Below are positions 44,199 through 53,472 of a stretch of 64,000 nt of DNA, in pieces (the first letter of the stretch is position 1; every line of letters starts with the position of its first letter). Source of the stretch: Pseudomonas viridiflava. Its GTDB lineage: Bacteria > Pseudomonadota > Gammaproteobacteria > Pseudomonadales > Pseudomonadaceae. The position numbers were made by a program, and so were the translations under genes. The DNA lies in assembly GCF_003702045.1 (NCBI RefSeq), contig NZ_RBTP01000069.1:283751-347750 (forward strand), in the 5' to 3' direction. The notes below the pieces were generated by a model that was not told the origin of the DNA, ran no database searches, and saw only the letters and a program-made list of their open reading frames with translations.

Positions 44199-46082
44199 CT
44201 AATTCACCAATTCCGGCAACACATAGTTCTTCACCACGAACAGCGAGCCTTCGGTACTCAAGTGCCCCGAATCGATTTGCAGCAGCGAGTCGGTATCTGC
44301 AAGACGCACCAGGCAAGCATCGGCCACGCACAGTTTGTCGATCAGTGAAACGAACTGGATATCCGCCGTCTGGGCCAGTTGTCGAGTCGCCTGGTCCACT
44401 GCCATGACGCTTTGGTCGAGGGCCGGGTCGCTGATGTGTGATTCATTGAGGCCCCAGTGACGGTTGGCGATGACACTGGGCAACGATGGACTCCACTGCG
44501 GTAACGGGCCGATCAGCACCACATGTTTCACGCCATAGCCCTTGAGCCGGATCGCAATGCCGTTCCAGTCGGTCTTGTCATGGCCGTCCTTTTGCGCGAT
44601 GACCACGATGGCCGGGTGCAGCGTTTCGATGCTGTGCAACGCCAGCCGGTTGGAGTAATCACAGGCCCTGCTGGTCGGCGACGTTCTGCCTTGATGAACG
44701 CTCAGGCTGGGGCGACAACTGGCAGACGCGACCTGATAGAACGGTGTGTCTTTGGCCAGCACGGTACGCAGGCCCAGCGACAGCGCCTGCGCATGCGAAT
44801 CCCCCCAGAGGAATACGCCGCCTTCACCCTGCTTGCGCGTACACGACTCATCAATGCCCGACTGCCCGCGCTGCGTGAACGCAGAAAACGCGTCGCACTT
44901 GAGCCAGTAAGGCTCGTACAGGTTCTGCTGCCGGTTGACGTAGTCTTGAATGAACGACGCTTTGTCGGACAGGCTGATCTCGCGCATCGGCGAAACCATC
45001 CCCTGCGTCGCACTGACCGCTGCGCCGCCCACAAACACCAGGCCCATCAGGGTGCCCAGCGTGGCGAATGTCCAGCGGGCGTCGGGGCGTGAACGCCCAG
45101 TGGGCTTCTCGATCAGCCCATAGGAGGCCAGGCTGAGCAGCGCAGCGATGCCGATACCCAGCAGCACATTGCGGATGTCGCCCAACCACCCTGCGTAGTT
45201 CATCAACACCACCACCGGCCAGTGCCAGAGGTACAGCGAATACGACAGCTTGCCGGTCCATTGCGAAAGCGGGTTGGCGGTCACCAGTGAGTCCTGACGT
45301 GCGGCGATGATCACTGCAAAGGTCCCCAGCACCGGCATCAGCACCAGATACCCCGGCCACAGGTCCTGCACCGACACCAGAAAGAAACTCGCCAGCATGA
45401 GCATCAGCCCGACGCCCTCAAGCACGCGCTTCTGCACGCGCCGCAATGTGAAGGGAAACAGGCAGGCCACGCCGCCCAACAGCAATTCCCACGCGCGTGT
45501 GGGCAACAGGTAAAACGAAGCTTCCGGCCAGCGTGCCGAGGCAAATACGCACAAGGCAAAGCCCGTCAGAGTGCCGCCCAGCATCCACCAGCGCAAATTT
45601 CTCAGCGCCACGAAACGGCTCAGCACCAATAAGGCCATCGGGTACAGCAGGTAGAACTGCCATTCGACCGACAGTGACCAGGTGTGCAGCAGCCATTTTT
45701 CGTGGGCATTGGCCGTGAAGTAGCCCGCTTCGCGCCAGTAAACGAAGTTGGAGACGAACCCCAGGCTGCTGGCGACGTGCGTGCCCAAGGCGCTGTAGTC
45801 CAGCGGCAGCAGGTAAAACCAGCCGAGCCCGAGCAGCGTGCAACACACCATCGCCAGTGCCGGAATGATGCGCCTTGCCCGGGACCTGTAGAACGAGGTC
45901 AGGCTGAAGGTGCCGGTTTTCAGGCCGCGCATGATGATCCCGGTGATCAGGTAACCCGAGATCACGAAAAACACATCCACCCCGGCAAACCCTCCGGGCA
46001 GCCACGCGGGATGGAAATGGAACAGCAGCACGGCGATAACCGCGATGGCGCGCAGGCCATTGATGTCTTTTCTGAAGTCCAT
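44199..46082 (-). CDS. acyltransferase 3 family protein with C-terminal SGNH domain (OafA/YrhL type)
   Basis: 627 residues. Residues 1-340: ten-helix acyltransferase-3 domain starting DFRKDINGLRAIAVIAVLLFHF, with the catalytic-type His in that motif and FFVISGYLITGII; SRARRIIPAL is the family arginine motif. Residues about 385-627: periplasmic SGNH-like domain with GDSHAQALSL (Ser-Asp/His of block I) and a distal D-S-G-H-L segment. Such two-domain enzymes O-acetylate O-antigen or exopolysaccharide. 28 bases after the response regulator stop, convergent. Confidence 0.92.
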   Translation of the reverse strand: MDFRKDINGLRAIAVIAVLLFHFHPAWLPGGFAGVDVFFVISGYLITGIIMRGLKTGTFSLTSFYRSRARRIIPALAMVCCTLLGLGWFYLLPLDYSALGTHVASSLGFVSNFVYWREAGYFTANAHEKWLLHTWSLSVEWQFYLLYPMALLVLSRFVALRNLRWWMLGGTLTGFALCVFASARWPEASFYLLPTRAWELLLGGVACLFPFTLRRVQKRVLEGVGLMLMLASFFLVSVQDLWPGYLVLMPVLGTFAVIIAARQDSLVTANPLSQWTGKLSYSLYLWHWPVVVLMNYAGWLGDIRNVLLGIGIAALLSLASYGLIEKPTGRSRPDARWTFATLGTLMGLVFVGGAAVSATQGMVSPMREISLSDKASFIQDYVNRQQNLYEPYWLKCDAFSAFTQRGQSGIDESCTRKQGEGGVFLWGDSHAQALSLGLRTVLAKDTPFYQVASASCRPSLSVHQGRTSPTSRACDYSNRLALHSIETLHPAIVVIAQKDGHDKTDWNGIAIRLKGYGVKHVVLIGPLPQWSPSLPSVIANRHWGLNESHISDPALDQSVMAVDQATRQLAQTADIQFVSLIDKLCVADACLVRLADTDSLLQIDSGHLSTEGSLFVVKNYVLPELVN

Positions 46083-46175
46083 GAGAAAGTGCCGGCCAGT
46101 GGATGATCGGGGAGGGGGTTTCAGGTGGTTAAGCGGCAGAACCCGCTAAGTCTTGCGGGTGAAGAAACCCTGGTA

Positions 46176-46291
46176 GTAGGAGCGGACCGGACAGCCTTCG
46201 CGGACAAGTCCGCTCCCACGAGGGTCGTGCTCCCGCGAGCAAGTCGCGTACGGCGTTCAGTTTCTGTGGGAGCGGACTTGTCCGCGAAGGC
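46176..46291. repeat. pair of inverted REP units
   Basis: The unit at 46194-46219 (GCCTTCGCGGACAAGTCCGC continuing TCCCAC) and its exact reverse complement at 46266-46291 flank a 46-base spacer; an additional partial arm begins at 46176. Confidence 0.8.
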
Positions 46292-46326
46292 TTGGGCTGA
46301 CTCATCACAGGCAGGTCGCCGGACAC

Positions 46327-47664
46327 TCATTCTTTGCGAGCCAGATGCTTGCCACTTCTCTGCGGACTCAGCCGGATGATCTTGGGAAAGTGGGTCAGCT
46401 TGATCGACGCCGAACACCGGTCGCCCTGGCAGGACCATGACTGCGCACTGCCGACCTCGCCGACCTCGCCGCGCTCGGCGTGAACGGTGTCGATCATCCG
46501 CACCGGACCTTTAAGGGGGCCTTGGCTGACCACCTGCACATCACGCGGCTGACCGATGGCCCACGCGACCAGCACCCGCTCGCTGCCCTTGTTGAAGTGC
46601 AACTGGTAAAGCGTGTCCGTCAGGGAGCTGGCCGATGCGTCGTAAGTGAAGTCGCGAACCACCGGAGCGATTGCTTTCATCATGGTGTAGGCGGGTTTGG
46701 GCGACAGGTCTTCATTGAGCAGCCCGAAGTTGTGTTCCTGGTCGTAGCGGTCCGGCCCGTCGTTGTAGAGGTCGAACCACCACATGCCTTTGACGTTGGG
46801 CACGGTGCGCGCGAGCAGGTAGATCCGCGCCATGTACAGCGCCTGGGTCGTCTCACTGTTGCCGCAAGGGCCTTGATGGCTAGGCCAGCCCATTTCGGTC
46901 AGGTAGATGGGCACGTCACGGCCCGCCTTGGTGCGGATGTGCCGTTCGTAATCGGCCATCCAGCGCACCCAGGCTTCGGGTGTGTTGCCATCGTTGGCCG
47001 AGCAGTGGGCGTAGGGATGCACCGACAGACCGTCCACAAGGTCCAGCGCGCCGCTCTCGATCAAGGGGTCGGCAAACCCGAACCTCATGCCGTCCGGCGT
47101 CACCGATCCTGCCAGGATTTTCGCGGGCGGGCCTGCGACGTTGCGGGTGTTCTTGCGAATGATCGGCACGGTTTTCTGCACCAGCTTCACGTAGTCCAGC
47201 GCCAGTTGACGGTCGCCGGACGCTTCAAGGTCCCACTCGTTCCAGATCTCGTAATAGCTGACACGGTTGCCGAGCATACGGGTGACGTAATCGACGTAGT
47301 TCAGAAACGCTGTCCTGACCTTGGGTGTGCGAGGTTTCTGGTTGTCGTGGAAATACGTGCTGTAGCCCAGTATCGCCAGGCGGCTCATGTCTCGCTCTTT
47401 GGCGATGGTCAGGTAGTTGCGCCATTGAGGGGGGATGCGCCATTGATAAGGCGTCGGCGCTGCGGTTGACCAGAAGATATCGTCCTTGACCGCATTGAAT
47501 CCGGCCTGCGCAGACAGATCCAGCGGCGCCCTCAGTGGGTGCTCGTAGTTCATCAGGTGCGTCGAAATGCCAACAATGAACGGTGCCTCGGCGTAGGCCG
47601 GTGTTACGCAGACCAGGCATCCCGTCAGTACCAGACGCACCGCGTGGCGTAAGGAAAACGTCAT
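46327..47664 (-). CDS. secreted glycoside hydrolase of the GH39/PslG type
   Basis: 445 residues with a signal peptide (to about residue 25, PAYA-EA). TIM-barrel clan A hydrolase: acid/base E143 in EIWNEWD and nucleophile E257 in YLTEMGW; other landmarks GLSVHPYAH and MWWFDLYNDG. A C-terminal beta domain from about residue 345. PslG, the known relative, cuts exopolysaccharide and helps its synthesis. It starts 11 bases after the polymerase-like gene stop, so the two are co-transcribed. Confidence 0.85.
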   Translation of the reverse strand: MTFSLRHAVRLVLTGCLVCVTPAYAEAPFIVGISTHLMNYEHPLRAPLDLSAQAGFNAVKDDIFWSTAAPTPYQWRIPPQWRNYLTIAKERDMSRLAILGYSTYFHDNQKPRTPKVRTAFLNYVDYVTRMLGNRVSYYEIWNEWDLEASGDRQLALDYVKLVQKTVPIIRKNTRNVAGPPAKILAGSVTPDGMRFGFADPLIESGALDLVDGLSVHPYAHCSANDGNTPEAWVRWMADYERHIRTKAGRDVPIYLTEMGWPSHQGPCGNSETTQALYMARIYLLARTVPNVKGMWWFDLYNDGPDRYDQEHNFGLLNEDLSPKPAYTMMKAIAPVVRDFTYDASASSLTDTLYQLHFNKGSERVLVAWAIGQPRDVQVVSQGPLKGPVRMIDTVHAERGEVGEVGSAQSWSCQGDRCSASIKLTHFPKIIRLSPQRSGKHLARKE

Positions 47665-47675
47665 GGCGGGCTTCC

Positions 47676-48977
47676 TCAGCGCAGTTGGGGAAGAGGGGTC
47701 AGTTGCAAATCGGCCGGCCGAGACGTCAGGGCATCCTTTTTTTCACTGATGACATACCCGATGGCCAGGCCTGCAAACAGGTTGGCCACGGCGACCTCGA
47801 ACATGTCCGTCGTCCAGCTGATCAGGCACCAGCAGACACTGATGGACAGCAACATCCGACCGACCCGGCTTTCGTCCTCGATCAACGTGAACAGCAGGGG
47901 AATCTGCAGCGCGTACAGCAACCCGCCGACCACGCCGAGCATCGCCCACAGGTACAGGGCCGAATTGTCCATGCCCAGGAATATCCCCGCGCCCTCCACC
48001 GGGAAAATGGCCATTGTGCTGCCGACCATGCCGAATCCTGCACCGGTTATCACCCAGCCTTCGCGGGTCAGGGCATTGATCACGTTGGGCCAGGTGTTGA
48101 TCAGCCGGTCGTAGAGCGAGGCCAGTGAGCTGCCGCTGCTGCTAACCGTACGCGCATCGAAACTGATCACCAGCCCCAGCGTCGGCAACAGCAGACCGAC
48201 GAACACCACCAGCACACACAGCATCCGGCAGGTCCAGCTCATGCGCTGGATCAGCAGCAGGCCCATTGTCAGCGCGAACGCACCGGCGGGCGCCTTACTG
48301 GTGGTCAGCACGATGGCGTACAGCGCCACCGCACTGAGCAGCATCATCACCAGTCGCGAGCGTAGAAACATGAACAGGTACAGCGTGTAGAACGCGATCA
48401 GGATCGACAGCACATTGGAAACCCGGGCAAAACCGGCTAGGCGGTCCACGTCGTCTGCGCTCCAGGTGGTGTTGGCGCTCAGCTCGGTTTCGCCCACGTT
48501 GTAGCTGTAGCCTTTCCACGGCACGGCGGTGAACTTGTCCAGCGCCACACCTACAAGCGAGGCGAGCAGGCAGAAGCCGATGGCCCAGCAGAGGATTTTT
48601 CTGCGATGGATCAGATGCTCACTGCACACCAGGCCGAACACCAGCGGGCTCAGAGCGAAGAGGCTGAACGCCAGATTGTGCGGGCTGGCGCGGTGCAGCA
48701 TGGCGAGCAATCCGGAAATGACCAGCAGCACGACAAACGTCCAGAACAGGCGTCCGGCCTTGAAGGTGCGCAACTCCAGCGCGAACAACAGAATGCACGC
48801 AGCTTTGGGCAGGTAAAGCAGCGGGCTGATGCCCGCTTTGTCAAAGTAGAAACGCAACGCGCCGGAGAAGGTTTCGACCAGAAGCAGGCTGATCGCGACC
48901 CACACCACGACGGTCGATTTATCGAAAGAAATGATCGACGACGAATCGCCGGCACTGTTCGCTGGATTCAGCTCCAT
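47676..48977 (-). CDS. O-antigen polymerase/ligase-like membrane protein (Wzy/WaaL family)
   Basis: 433 residues, about 11 membrane helices. A large periplasmic loop at about residues 270-325 (SFDARTVSSSGSSLASLYDRLINTWPN...) contains the Arg and polar residues typical of polymerase active loops. Upstream gene of the GH39 gene. No glycosyltransferase or Wzx flippase is nearby. Polymerase versus ligase cannot be told from sequence alone. Confidence 0.8.
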   Translation of the reverse strand: MELNPANSAGDSSSIISFDKSTVVVWVAISLLLVETFSGALRFYFDKAGISPLLYLPKAACILLFALELRTFKAGRLFWTFVVLLVISGLLAMLHRASPHNLAFSLFALSPLVFGLVCSEHLIHRRKILCWAIGFCLLASLVGVALDKFTAVPWKGYSYNVGETELSANTTWSADDVDRLAGFARVSNVLSILIAFYTLYLFMFLRSRLVMMLLSAVALYAIVLTTSKAPAGAFALTMGLLLIQRMSWTCRMLCVLVVFVGLLLPTLGLVISFDARTVSSSGSSLASLYDRLINTWPNVINALTREGWVITGAGFGMVGSTMAIFPVEGAGIFLGMDNSALYLWAMLGVVGGLLYALQIPLLFTLIEDESRVGRMLLSISVCWCLISWTTDMFEVAVANLFAGLAIGYVISEKKDALTSRPADLQLTPLPQLR

Positions 48978-49278
48978 GATGTCTGCCTTTTGGATGGCGT
49001 CAGGAAATTCGAACGGACAAAGCTACCGCCGACGACCGCGACGGGCGGGTCGATAGAAGGGGAAGCCTGTAGGGATCAAGAGAAGTCTGGAGCGAATGCT
49101 CGCAACGGCGTGACAAGACGTATATCAGTCGCAGTTAGGGAACCTGTCAATTATTTCGTCAGGATTGGCGAATTATCCGATGAGTGCCGCACCCTGAAAC
49201 GTCCGATGATGTGACGCAGAGCGTCACGGGCGCCCGTAAAAAGCGGAAAAAACAGGGGCGGCGGTTCAAAGCATCCCT

Positions 49279-49367
49279 GTGGGAGTGAGCTTGCTCACGA
49301 AAGCGATGGTCCAGACACGCTATCTTCAGGGGCTGCACCGGCCTATTCGCGAGCAAGCTCGCTCCCT
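49279..49367. repeat. REP pair, GAGCTTGCTC subtype
   Basis: GTGGGAGTGAGCTTGCTCAC... and ...TTCGCGAGCAAGCTCGCTCCCT face each other across about 50 bases. Same layout as the other REP doublets but with a different core. Confidence 0.75.
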
Positions 49368-49384
49368 CGGGATCAGTTATTCCT

Positions 49385-49469
49385 GATCGTTCCCAAGCTC
49401 GCGCGTGGTAACGCCTCTCAGGACGCTCCGCATCCGCTCTGTGGCGTGACGCGGAGCCTAGGCACGATC
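49385..49469. repeat. palindromic intergenic repeat, copy 2
   Basis: Shares GATCGTTCC, CGTGGTAACGCC, GGACGC and the closing ACGATC with copy 1 at 16528-16634, but is about 20 bases shorter and more diverged. The rest of the 48978-49474 spacer shows no gene. Confidence 0.7.
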
Positions 49470-49474
49470 ACCGA

Positions 49475-51094
49475 TCAGGGGTACTTGCGACGATCAGGAG
49501 CGGGCGGGAAGTACTGGTACAACCACGTTTCGCTCAGGGTACGGTCGCCGGTGCGGATGAACATGCGCATTTCCACCGGCTCCACCGAGTCGCTGTCGGG
49601 CACCCAGTCGAAAGTGATGCGATAGCCCTTGATGTCCGGCAGCACGAGGATGTTGAAGTCCTGCACCTTGCCGTGGGTCACGGTCACGATCGGCTCAATG
49701 CCGGTGCCTTCGGGCAGGCGATCCAGACCGCCGCCGTTGAAGTCCACCGCAAAGCGGCGAGCCCAGGTTTTCGGGTAATGCTCGCCCGGTGCCCAGCCTT
49801 CCAGGAAACCGCCCATGCCCGAACGTGTCGCGTGGACCTGAGCCAGCGGCGTGCTCACCGGCGGCAGCGGGCTCCAGAACAGCTTGTAGCCATAATTCAA
49901 CGAGTCGCCAGCCTTGACCGGCGTCTTCGGTGTCCAGAACACCACGATGTTGTCCATCGTCTCGCCGGTTGTCGGCAGCTCCAGCAGGCTCACCTCGCCT
50001 TCGCCCCACGGCGTGATCGGCTCGACCCACAGGCTTGGACGGCGGCTGTACCACACCACCGTGTCCTGATAGCTGGAGAATTCGTGATCGCTCTGCACCA
50101 GCCCGAAGCCTTTCGGATCATTGTCGGAGAACGCGCTGAACTGCGGTTTGGCCGGGTTGTTCAACGGACGACAGATCCATTCACCGTTGCCACGCCACAT
50201 CGACAGACGATCCGAGTCGTGAATCTGCGGGTGAATGGTGTCGCACATGCGGCGTTCGTGGGTGCCGCAGCTGAACATGCTGGTCATCGGCGAAATGCCG
50301 AGCTGCTGGATGTCGACACGGGCGTTGATGTGCGCGTCGATCTCCATAACCACCTGGCCCGCCTGGCAGTCGATGTCGAAGCGATAAGCGCCGGTCGCGC
50401 TCGGCGAATCGAGCAGGGCATAGACCACGAAGCGGGTGGCGTTCTTGTCCGGCGTCTCGAACCAGAATTTGGTGAAGTCCGGGAATTCCTCTTGACGCTT
50501 GGCATAGCTGTCGATGGCCAGACCGCGTGCAGACAAGCCGTACTGCTTGTTGCTGTCGACTGCGCGGAAGTAGCTGGCGCCCAGGAACGAAACCACGTCG
50601 TTGATGGCGATTTCAGGCGCCTTGAACAGCTTGAAGCCGGCAAAGCCCAGATCGCCCTTCACCAGATTCTTGTCGATGCCGCTGCTTTCGTAGTTGAACA
50701 GGTCGTGGCGGAAATGCACTTCGCGCGCCTGCTTGCTCTGCGGGTCGACGCTGTACATGCGCACGGGCGTCTTGAAGCCCGCGCCAACGTGGAAGAAATG
50801 CACGTCCAATTGACCGTGGACGTCTTTCCACAAGGAGTGTTCGGGGTCGTAGCGAATGGCGTTGAATTGCTGTGGCGTCAGGTTCGCCAGTACCGGTGGC
50901 AAGACCTGCTTGGTGCTGACATAACCTTTGCCAGCCAGCTTCTTCGCGTGGGCCTGCAACTCTGCAAAATCGAAGTGTTCGATTTCACCATCCGCCGCTG
51001 CGGCGAGTGCTCGGGCAGCAAAAAGCCCTGAAGCCGACACGCTGCTATAAGCGGCCAACGCCACGGAAGCTTTCAAGAGATTCCTGCGATTCAT
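49475..51094 (-). CDS. opgD: periplasmic glucan biosynthesis protein D OpgD (MdoD)
   Basis: 539 residues from ATG 51094. Twin-arginine signal MNRRNLLKASVALAAY (cleavage after about residue 35, ALA-AAA), then the OpgG/OpgD beta-sandwich, with FDFAELQAHAKKLA at the start of the mature part and TWARRFAVDFNGGGLDRL near the end. Osmoregulated periplasmic glucans shape envelope and virulence traits; OpgD is the Tat-exported paralogue of OpgG. An upstream in-frame start (51190) is not needed. Confidence 0.94.
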   Translation of the reverse strand: MNRRNLLKASVALAAYSSVSASGLFAARALAAAADGEIEHFDFAELQAHAKKLAGKGYVSTKQVLPPVLANLTPQQFNAIRYDPEHSLWKDVHGQLDVHFFHVGAGFKTPVRMYSVDPQSKQAREVHFRHDLFNYESSGIDKNLVKGDLGFAGFKLFKAPEIAINDVVSFLGASYFRAVDSNKQYGLSARGLAIDSYAKRQEEFPDFTKFWFETPDKNATRFVVYALLDSPSATGAYRFDIDCQAGQVVMEIDAHINARVDIQQLGISPMTSMFSCGTHERRMCDTIHPQIHDSDRLSMWRGNGEWICRPLNNPAKPQFSAFSDNDPKGFGLVQSDHEFSSYQDTVVWYSRRPSLWVEPITPWGEGEVSLLELPTTGETMDNIVVFWTPKTPVKAGDSLNYGYKLFWSPLPPVSTPLAQVHATRSGMGGFLEGWAPGEHYPKTWARRFAVDFNGGGLDRLPEGTGIEPIVTVTHGKVQDFNILVLPDIKGYRITFDWVPDSDSVEPVEMRMFIRTGDRTLSETWLYQYFPPAPDRRKYP

Positions 51095-51458
51095 AAGGGT
51101 GAAGCCTCTAGGTAATTCTGTGCGTCCTGCACAAAAAATGGCGCGCCAACGACTCCTTGCCGAACGCAAACTACCCACAACAGATAACAAAGACGAGATC
51201 CGGTTCGAAAATTGGCCGAAAAAAAACGCCGCCCAGGGTGAATGAAAACGGCGTTGGCCACATGAAACGGTCGATTTTCAGGTCTGTGTCGATGACCCGA
51301 TTTCGCTCATCGCCGCTTGGCGCAAGGCCTGCGAGTGAATCGGGTATGGATGGCCATTCGACGGTTCGTGTTTGCAGCGCGCCGAAACCGTGATGGCCAT
51401 GCAATATTCAGCAATCATTTTGCCGTCCGGCAGAACTGCCAGACACGCGTCAGGGACC
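51095..51458. other. spacer between opgD and the lipid operon
   Basis: 364 bases. It contains the terminator at 51217-51255 and presumably the opgD promoter. Short ORFs here have no ribosome-binding site or recognisable sequence. Confidence 0.5.
51217..51255 (-). terminator. terminator downstream of the lipid operon
   Basis: On the minus strand AACGCCG pairs with CGGCGTT across a 17-base loop and is followed by a run of at least six T. It lies about 200 bases after the last gene of the leftward operon. Confidence 0.7.
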
Positions 51459-52388
51459 TCACGTCCACCAGTAACGCACCAGGTGGAAGAAGATCGGCGC
51501 GGCGAAACACACTGAGTCCAGCCGGTCGAGCATGCCGCCGTGACCCTCGATCATGTGGCCCCAATCCTTCACGCCTCGGTCGCGTTTGATGGCCGACATC
51601 ACGATGCCGCCCGCGAAGCCCAACAGGTTGATGAGCAGTGCAATCAACGCTGACTGCCACGGATTGAACGGTGTGATCCACCACAACGCTCCGCCAATCA
51701 GCGACGCCAGCACAATGCCGCCGACGAAGCCCTCGACCGTTTTGGAGGGCGACAGGTTGGGCGCGATCTTGCGCTTGCCAAACAGCTTGCCGCACACGTA
51801 CTGCAGCACGTCCGAGATCTGCACCACGATCACCAGATAGGCAATCAGCAATAGGTTGCGACCTTCGTAGCCCGCGATGTCCAGTGTCAGCAATGCCGGC
51901 ACGTAGGAGACGCAGAACACCGCGATCATCAGGCCCCACTGCACCTTGGATGCACGCTCCAGGAAGTGTTTGCTGTCGCCGCCCAGCGACGCCAGGATAG
52001 GCAGCAGCAGAAACACGTAGACCGGAATGAAGATCGAGAACAGCCCGTACCAGTTCATGGCGATCAGCACGTACTGAAGCGGCAACGCCAGGTAGAACGC
52101 TGCCACCAGCGCGGGGTAGTCGCTGCGCCGGGTGGGCGTCAGGGTCAGAAACTCGCGCAGTGCGTAGAACGACACCGCGTAGAACAGCAGGATGACTGCG
52201 CCCTGGCCAAGCCAGAAGGCAATGCCGATCACCACCACCATCACCCACCACGCATTGATCCGTGCGTTGAGGTTGTCGATGACCGAGTTGGGACCGTCCG
52301 CTCGCCGCTTGAGGACGTAGCCGATCAGCGAGGCCAGCAGCAGGACCGCGCCGATGCCCATGAACAGCAGTTGAGTCTGGTTATCCAT
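51459..52388 (-). CDS. phosphatidate cytidylyltransferase-like protein (CdsA/YnbB type)
   Basis: Would make CDP-diacylglycerol from phosphatidate and CTP in the inner membrane. 309 residues, about eight helices. The CTP_transf_1 motifs are clear: SPSKTVEGFVGG near residue 210 and the C-terminal signature KRDRGVKDWGHMIEGHGGML with DRLDS. It is not the housekeeping cdsA, which sits with dxr and uppS. The start overlaps the acyltransferase stop (TAATG). Corresponds in domain content to E. coli YnbB. Confidence 0.9.
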   Translation of the reverse strand: MDNQTQLLFMGIGAVLLLASLIGYVLKRRADGPNSVIDNLNARINAWWVMVVVIGIAFWLGQGAVILLFYAVSFYALREFLTLTPTRRSDYPALVAAFYLALPLQYVLIAMNWYGLFSIFIPVYVFLLLPILASLGGDSKHFLERASKVQWGLMIAVFCVSYVPALLTLDIAGYEGRNLLLIAYLVIVVQISDVLQYVCGKLFGKRKIAPNLSPSKTVEGFVGGIVLASLIGGALWWITPFNPWQSALIALLINLLGFAGGIVMSAIKRDRGVKDWGHMIEGHGGMLDRLDSVCFAAPIFFHLVRYWWT

Positions 52389-53008
52389 TACAGCGGCTCC
52401 GGTGCCAAGGCCAGCAGTGCATCACGACTGCGGGCGAGGAATTGCTCTTTGCTCTCTTCACTGTCCAGCCGCAGCGGTGCGCCGAAGCTGGTTGTGCATA
52501 ACAACGGCAGCGGCAGCATTCGGCCTTTGGGCATGACTCGGTTGAGGTTGGATATCCACACCGGCACCAGATCCACCTGGGGATAACTTTTCGCCAAGTG
52601 ATACAGCCCGCTTTTGAACGGCAGCAGGCCTTCGTCCGGGTTACGCGTGCCTTCTGGAAACAGGATCAACGAGTCGCCGCTTTCCAGGGCCTCAAGCATC
52701 GGCTGAAGAGGGTTGCTCTCCGGCGTACTGCGCGTACGGTCGAGCAGCACGCCGTTGAACACGCGGTTGATGATGTAGCGCCGCATGGGGCTGGACTGCC
52801 AATAATCAGCGCCTGCGACGGGCCGGGCGGTCTTGCGCAGGGCCGGGGGTAGCGATGCCCAGAGCAGCACGAAGTCGCCGTGGCTGCTGTGGTTGGCGAA
52901 GTAGATTCGCTGTCGCGGTTCAGGCGTGCAGCCCAGCCACAGGCTGCGAGCGCCGGTGATACTGCGCGCACCGGCAGTGATGATCGTGGCGACCAGAGGT
53001 TCGAGCAT
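52388..53008 (-). CDS. lysophospholipid acyltransferase (PlsC family)
   Basis: 206 residues from ATG 53008. Catalytic H-X4-D in NHSSHGDFVLL (about residue 46), motif II-like Arg region, and FPEGTRN near residue 120. One N-terminal hydrophobic segment. Likely forms phosphatidic acid for the CdsA-like enzyme encoded by the next, overlapping gene. Start chosen because the preceding gene ends eight bases upstream; a longer frame would overlap it. Confidence 0.9.
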   Translation of the reverse strand: MLEPLVATIITAGARSITGARSLWLGCTPEPRQRIYFANHSSHGDFVLLWASLPPALRKTARPVAGADYWQSSPMRRYIINRVFNGVLLDRTRSTPESNPLQPMLEALESGDSLILFPEGTRNPDEGLLPFKSGLYHLAKSYPQVDLVPVWISNLNRVMPKGRMLPLPLLCTTSFGAPLRLDSEESKEQFLARSRDALLALAPEPL

Positions 53009-53016
53009 GACAATTC

Positions 53017-53472
53017 CTATTGAGCGAAGGACAGCCAGGGGAAGACGAATATGACGCCCAGCAGCCAGAGCAACTGCAGCACGATGTAACGGATTTGAAG
53101 ACGCAACTGTCTGAGCGCACCCTGAGTACGAAGCGCCCACGTGCGGCCGCCTTTTTCCGCAGGCTGCAACCTGAGGTCGACCAACACCTGATCCAGTTCA
53201 TGGGTGCGATCGCTCAACTGGCTGGGACGATCAGCCATGTGCTGGAACAGATCGGCATCGAACGCGACCCGGAACGCCTGGGATTTTGCCAGCGCGCCGG
53301 TCAGTACCATGCAGGCCACAAGCACCATCATGAGAATGTTTGCAGAACCTATCCACAGCTGCATCAGGCCAAACAGCAGGCTCAACAGCAACAGCCCTGT
53401 GGATAAATAATCCAGTGATCGACCGCGACGAAGCAGCGCGGCGACCACATGCAATTGCATTTCCAATGACAT
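53017..53472 (-). CDS. inner-membrane protein of unknown function in the lipid operon
   Basis: 151 residues. Two hydrophobic helices near the N-terminus (YLSTGLLLLSLLFGLMQLW; NILMMVLVACMVLTGAL), a charged cytoplasmic or periplasmic middle of about 60 residues, and a C-terminal helix (YIVLQLLWLLGVIFVFPWL). Not recognised. Eight bases before the PlsC gene, so it belongs to the operon; it could be a scaffold or regulator of the acyltransferase. Confidence 0.75.
   Translation of the reverse strand: MSLEMQLHVVAALLRRGRSLDYLSTGLLLLSLLFGLMQLWIGSANILMMVLVACMVLTGALAKSQAFRVAFDADLFQHMADRPSQLSDRTHELDQVLVDLRLQPAEKGGRTWALRTQGALRQLRLQIRYIVLQLLWLLGVIFVFPWLSFAQ

Noticed and set aside
51171..51404. 77-codon minus-strand frame between opgD and the CdsA-like gene
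   Set aside because: It overlaps the terminator at 51217-51255, lacks a ribosome-binding site and has no recognisable sequence.
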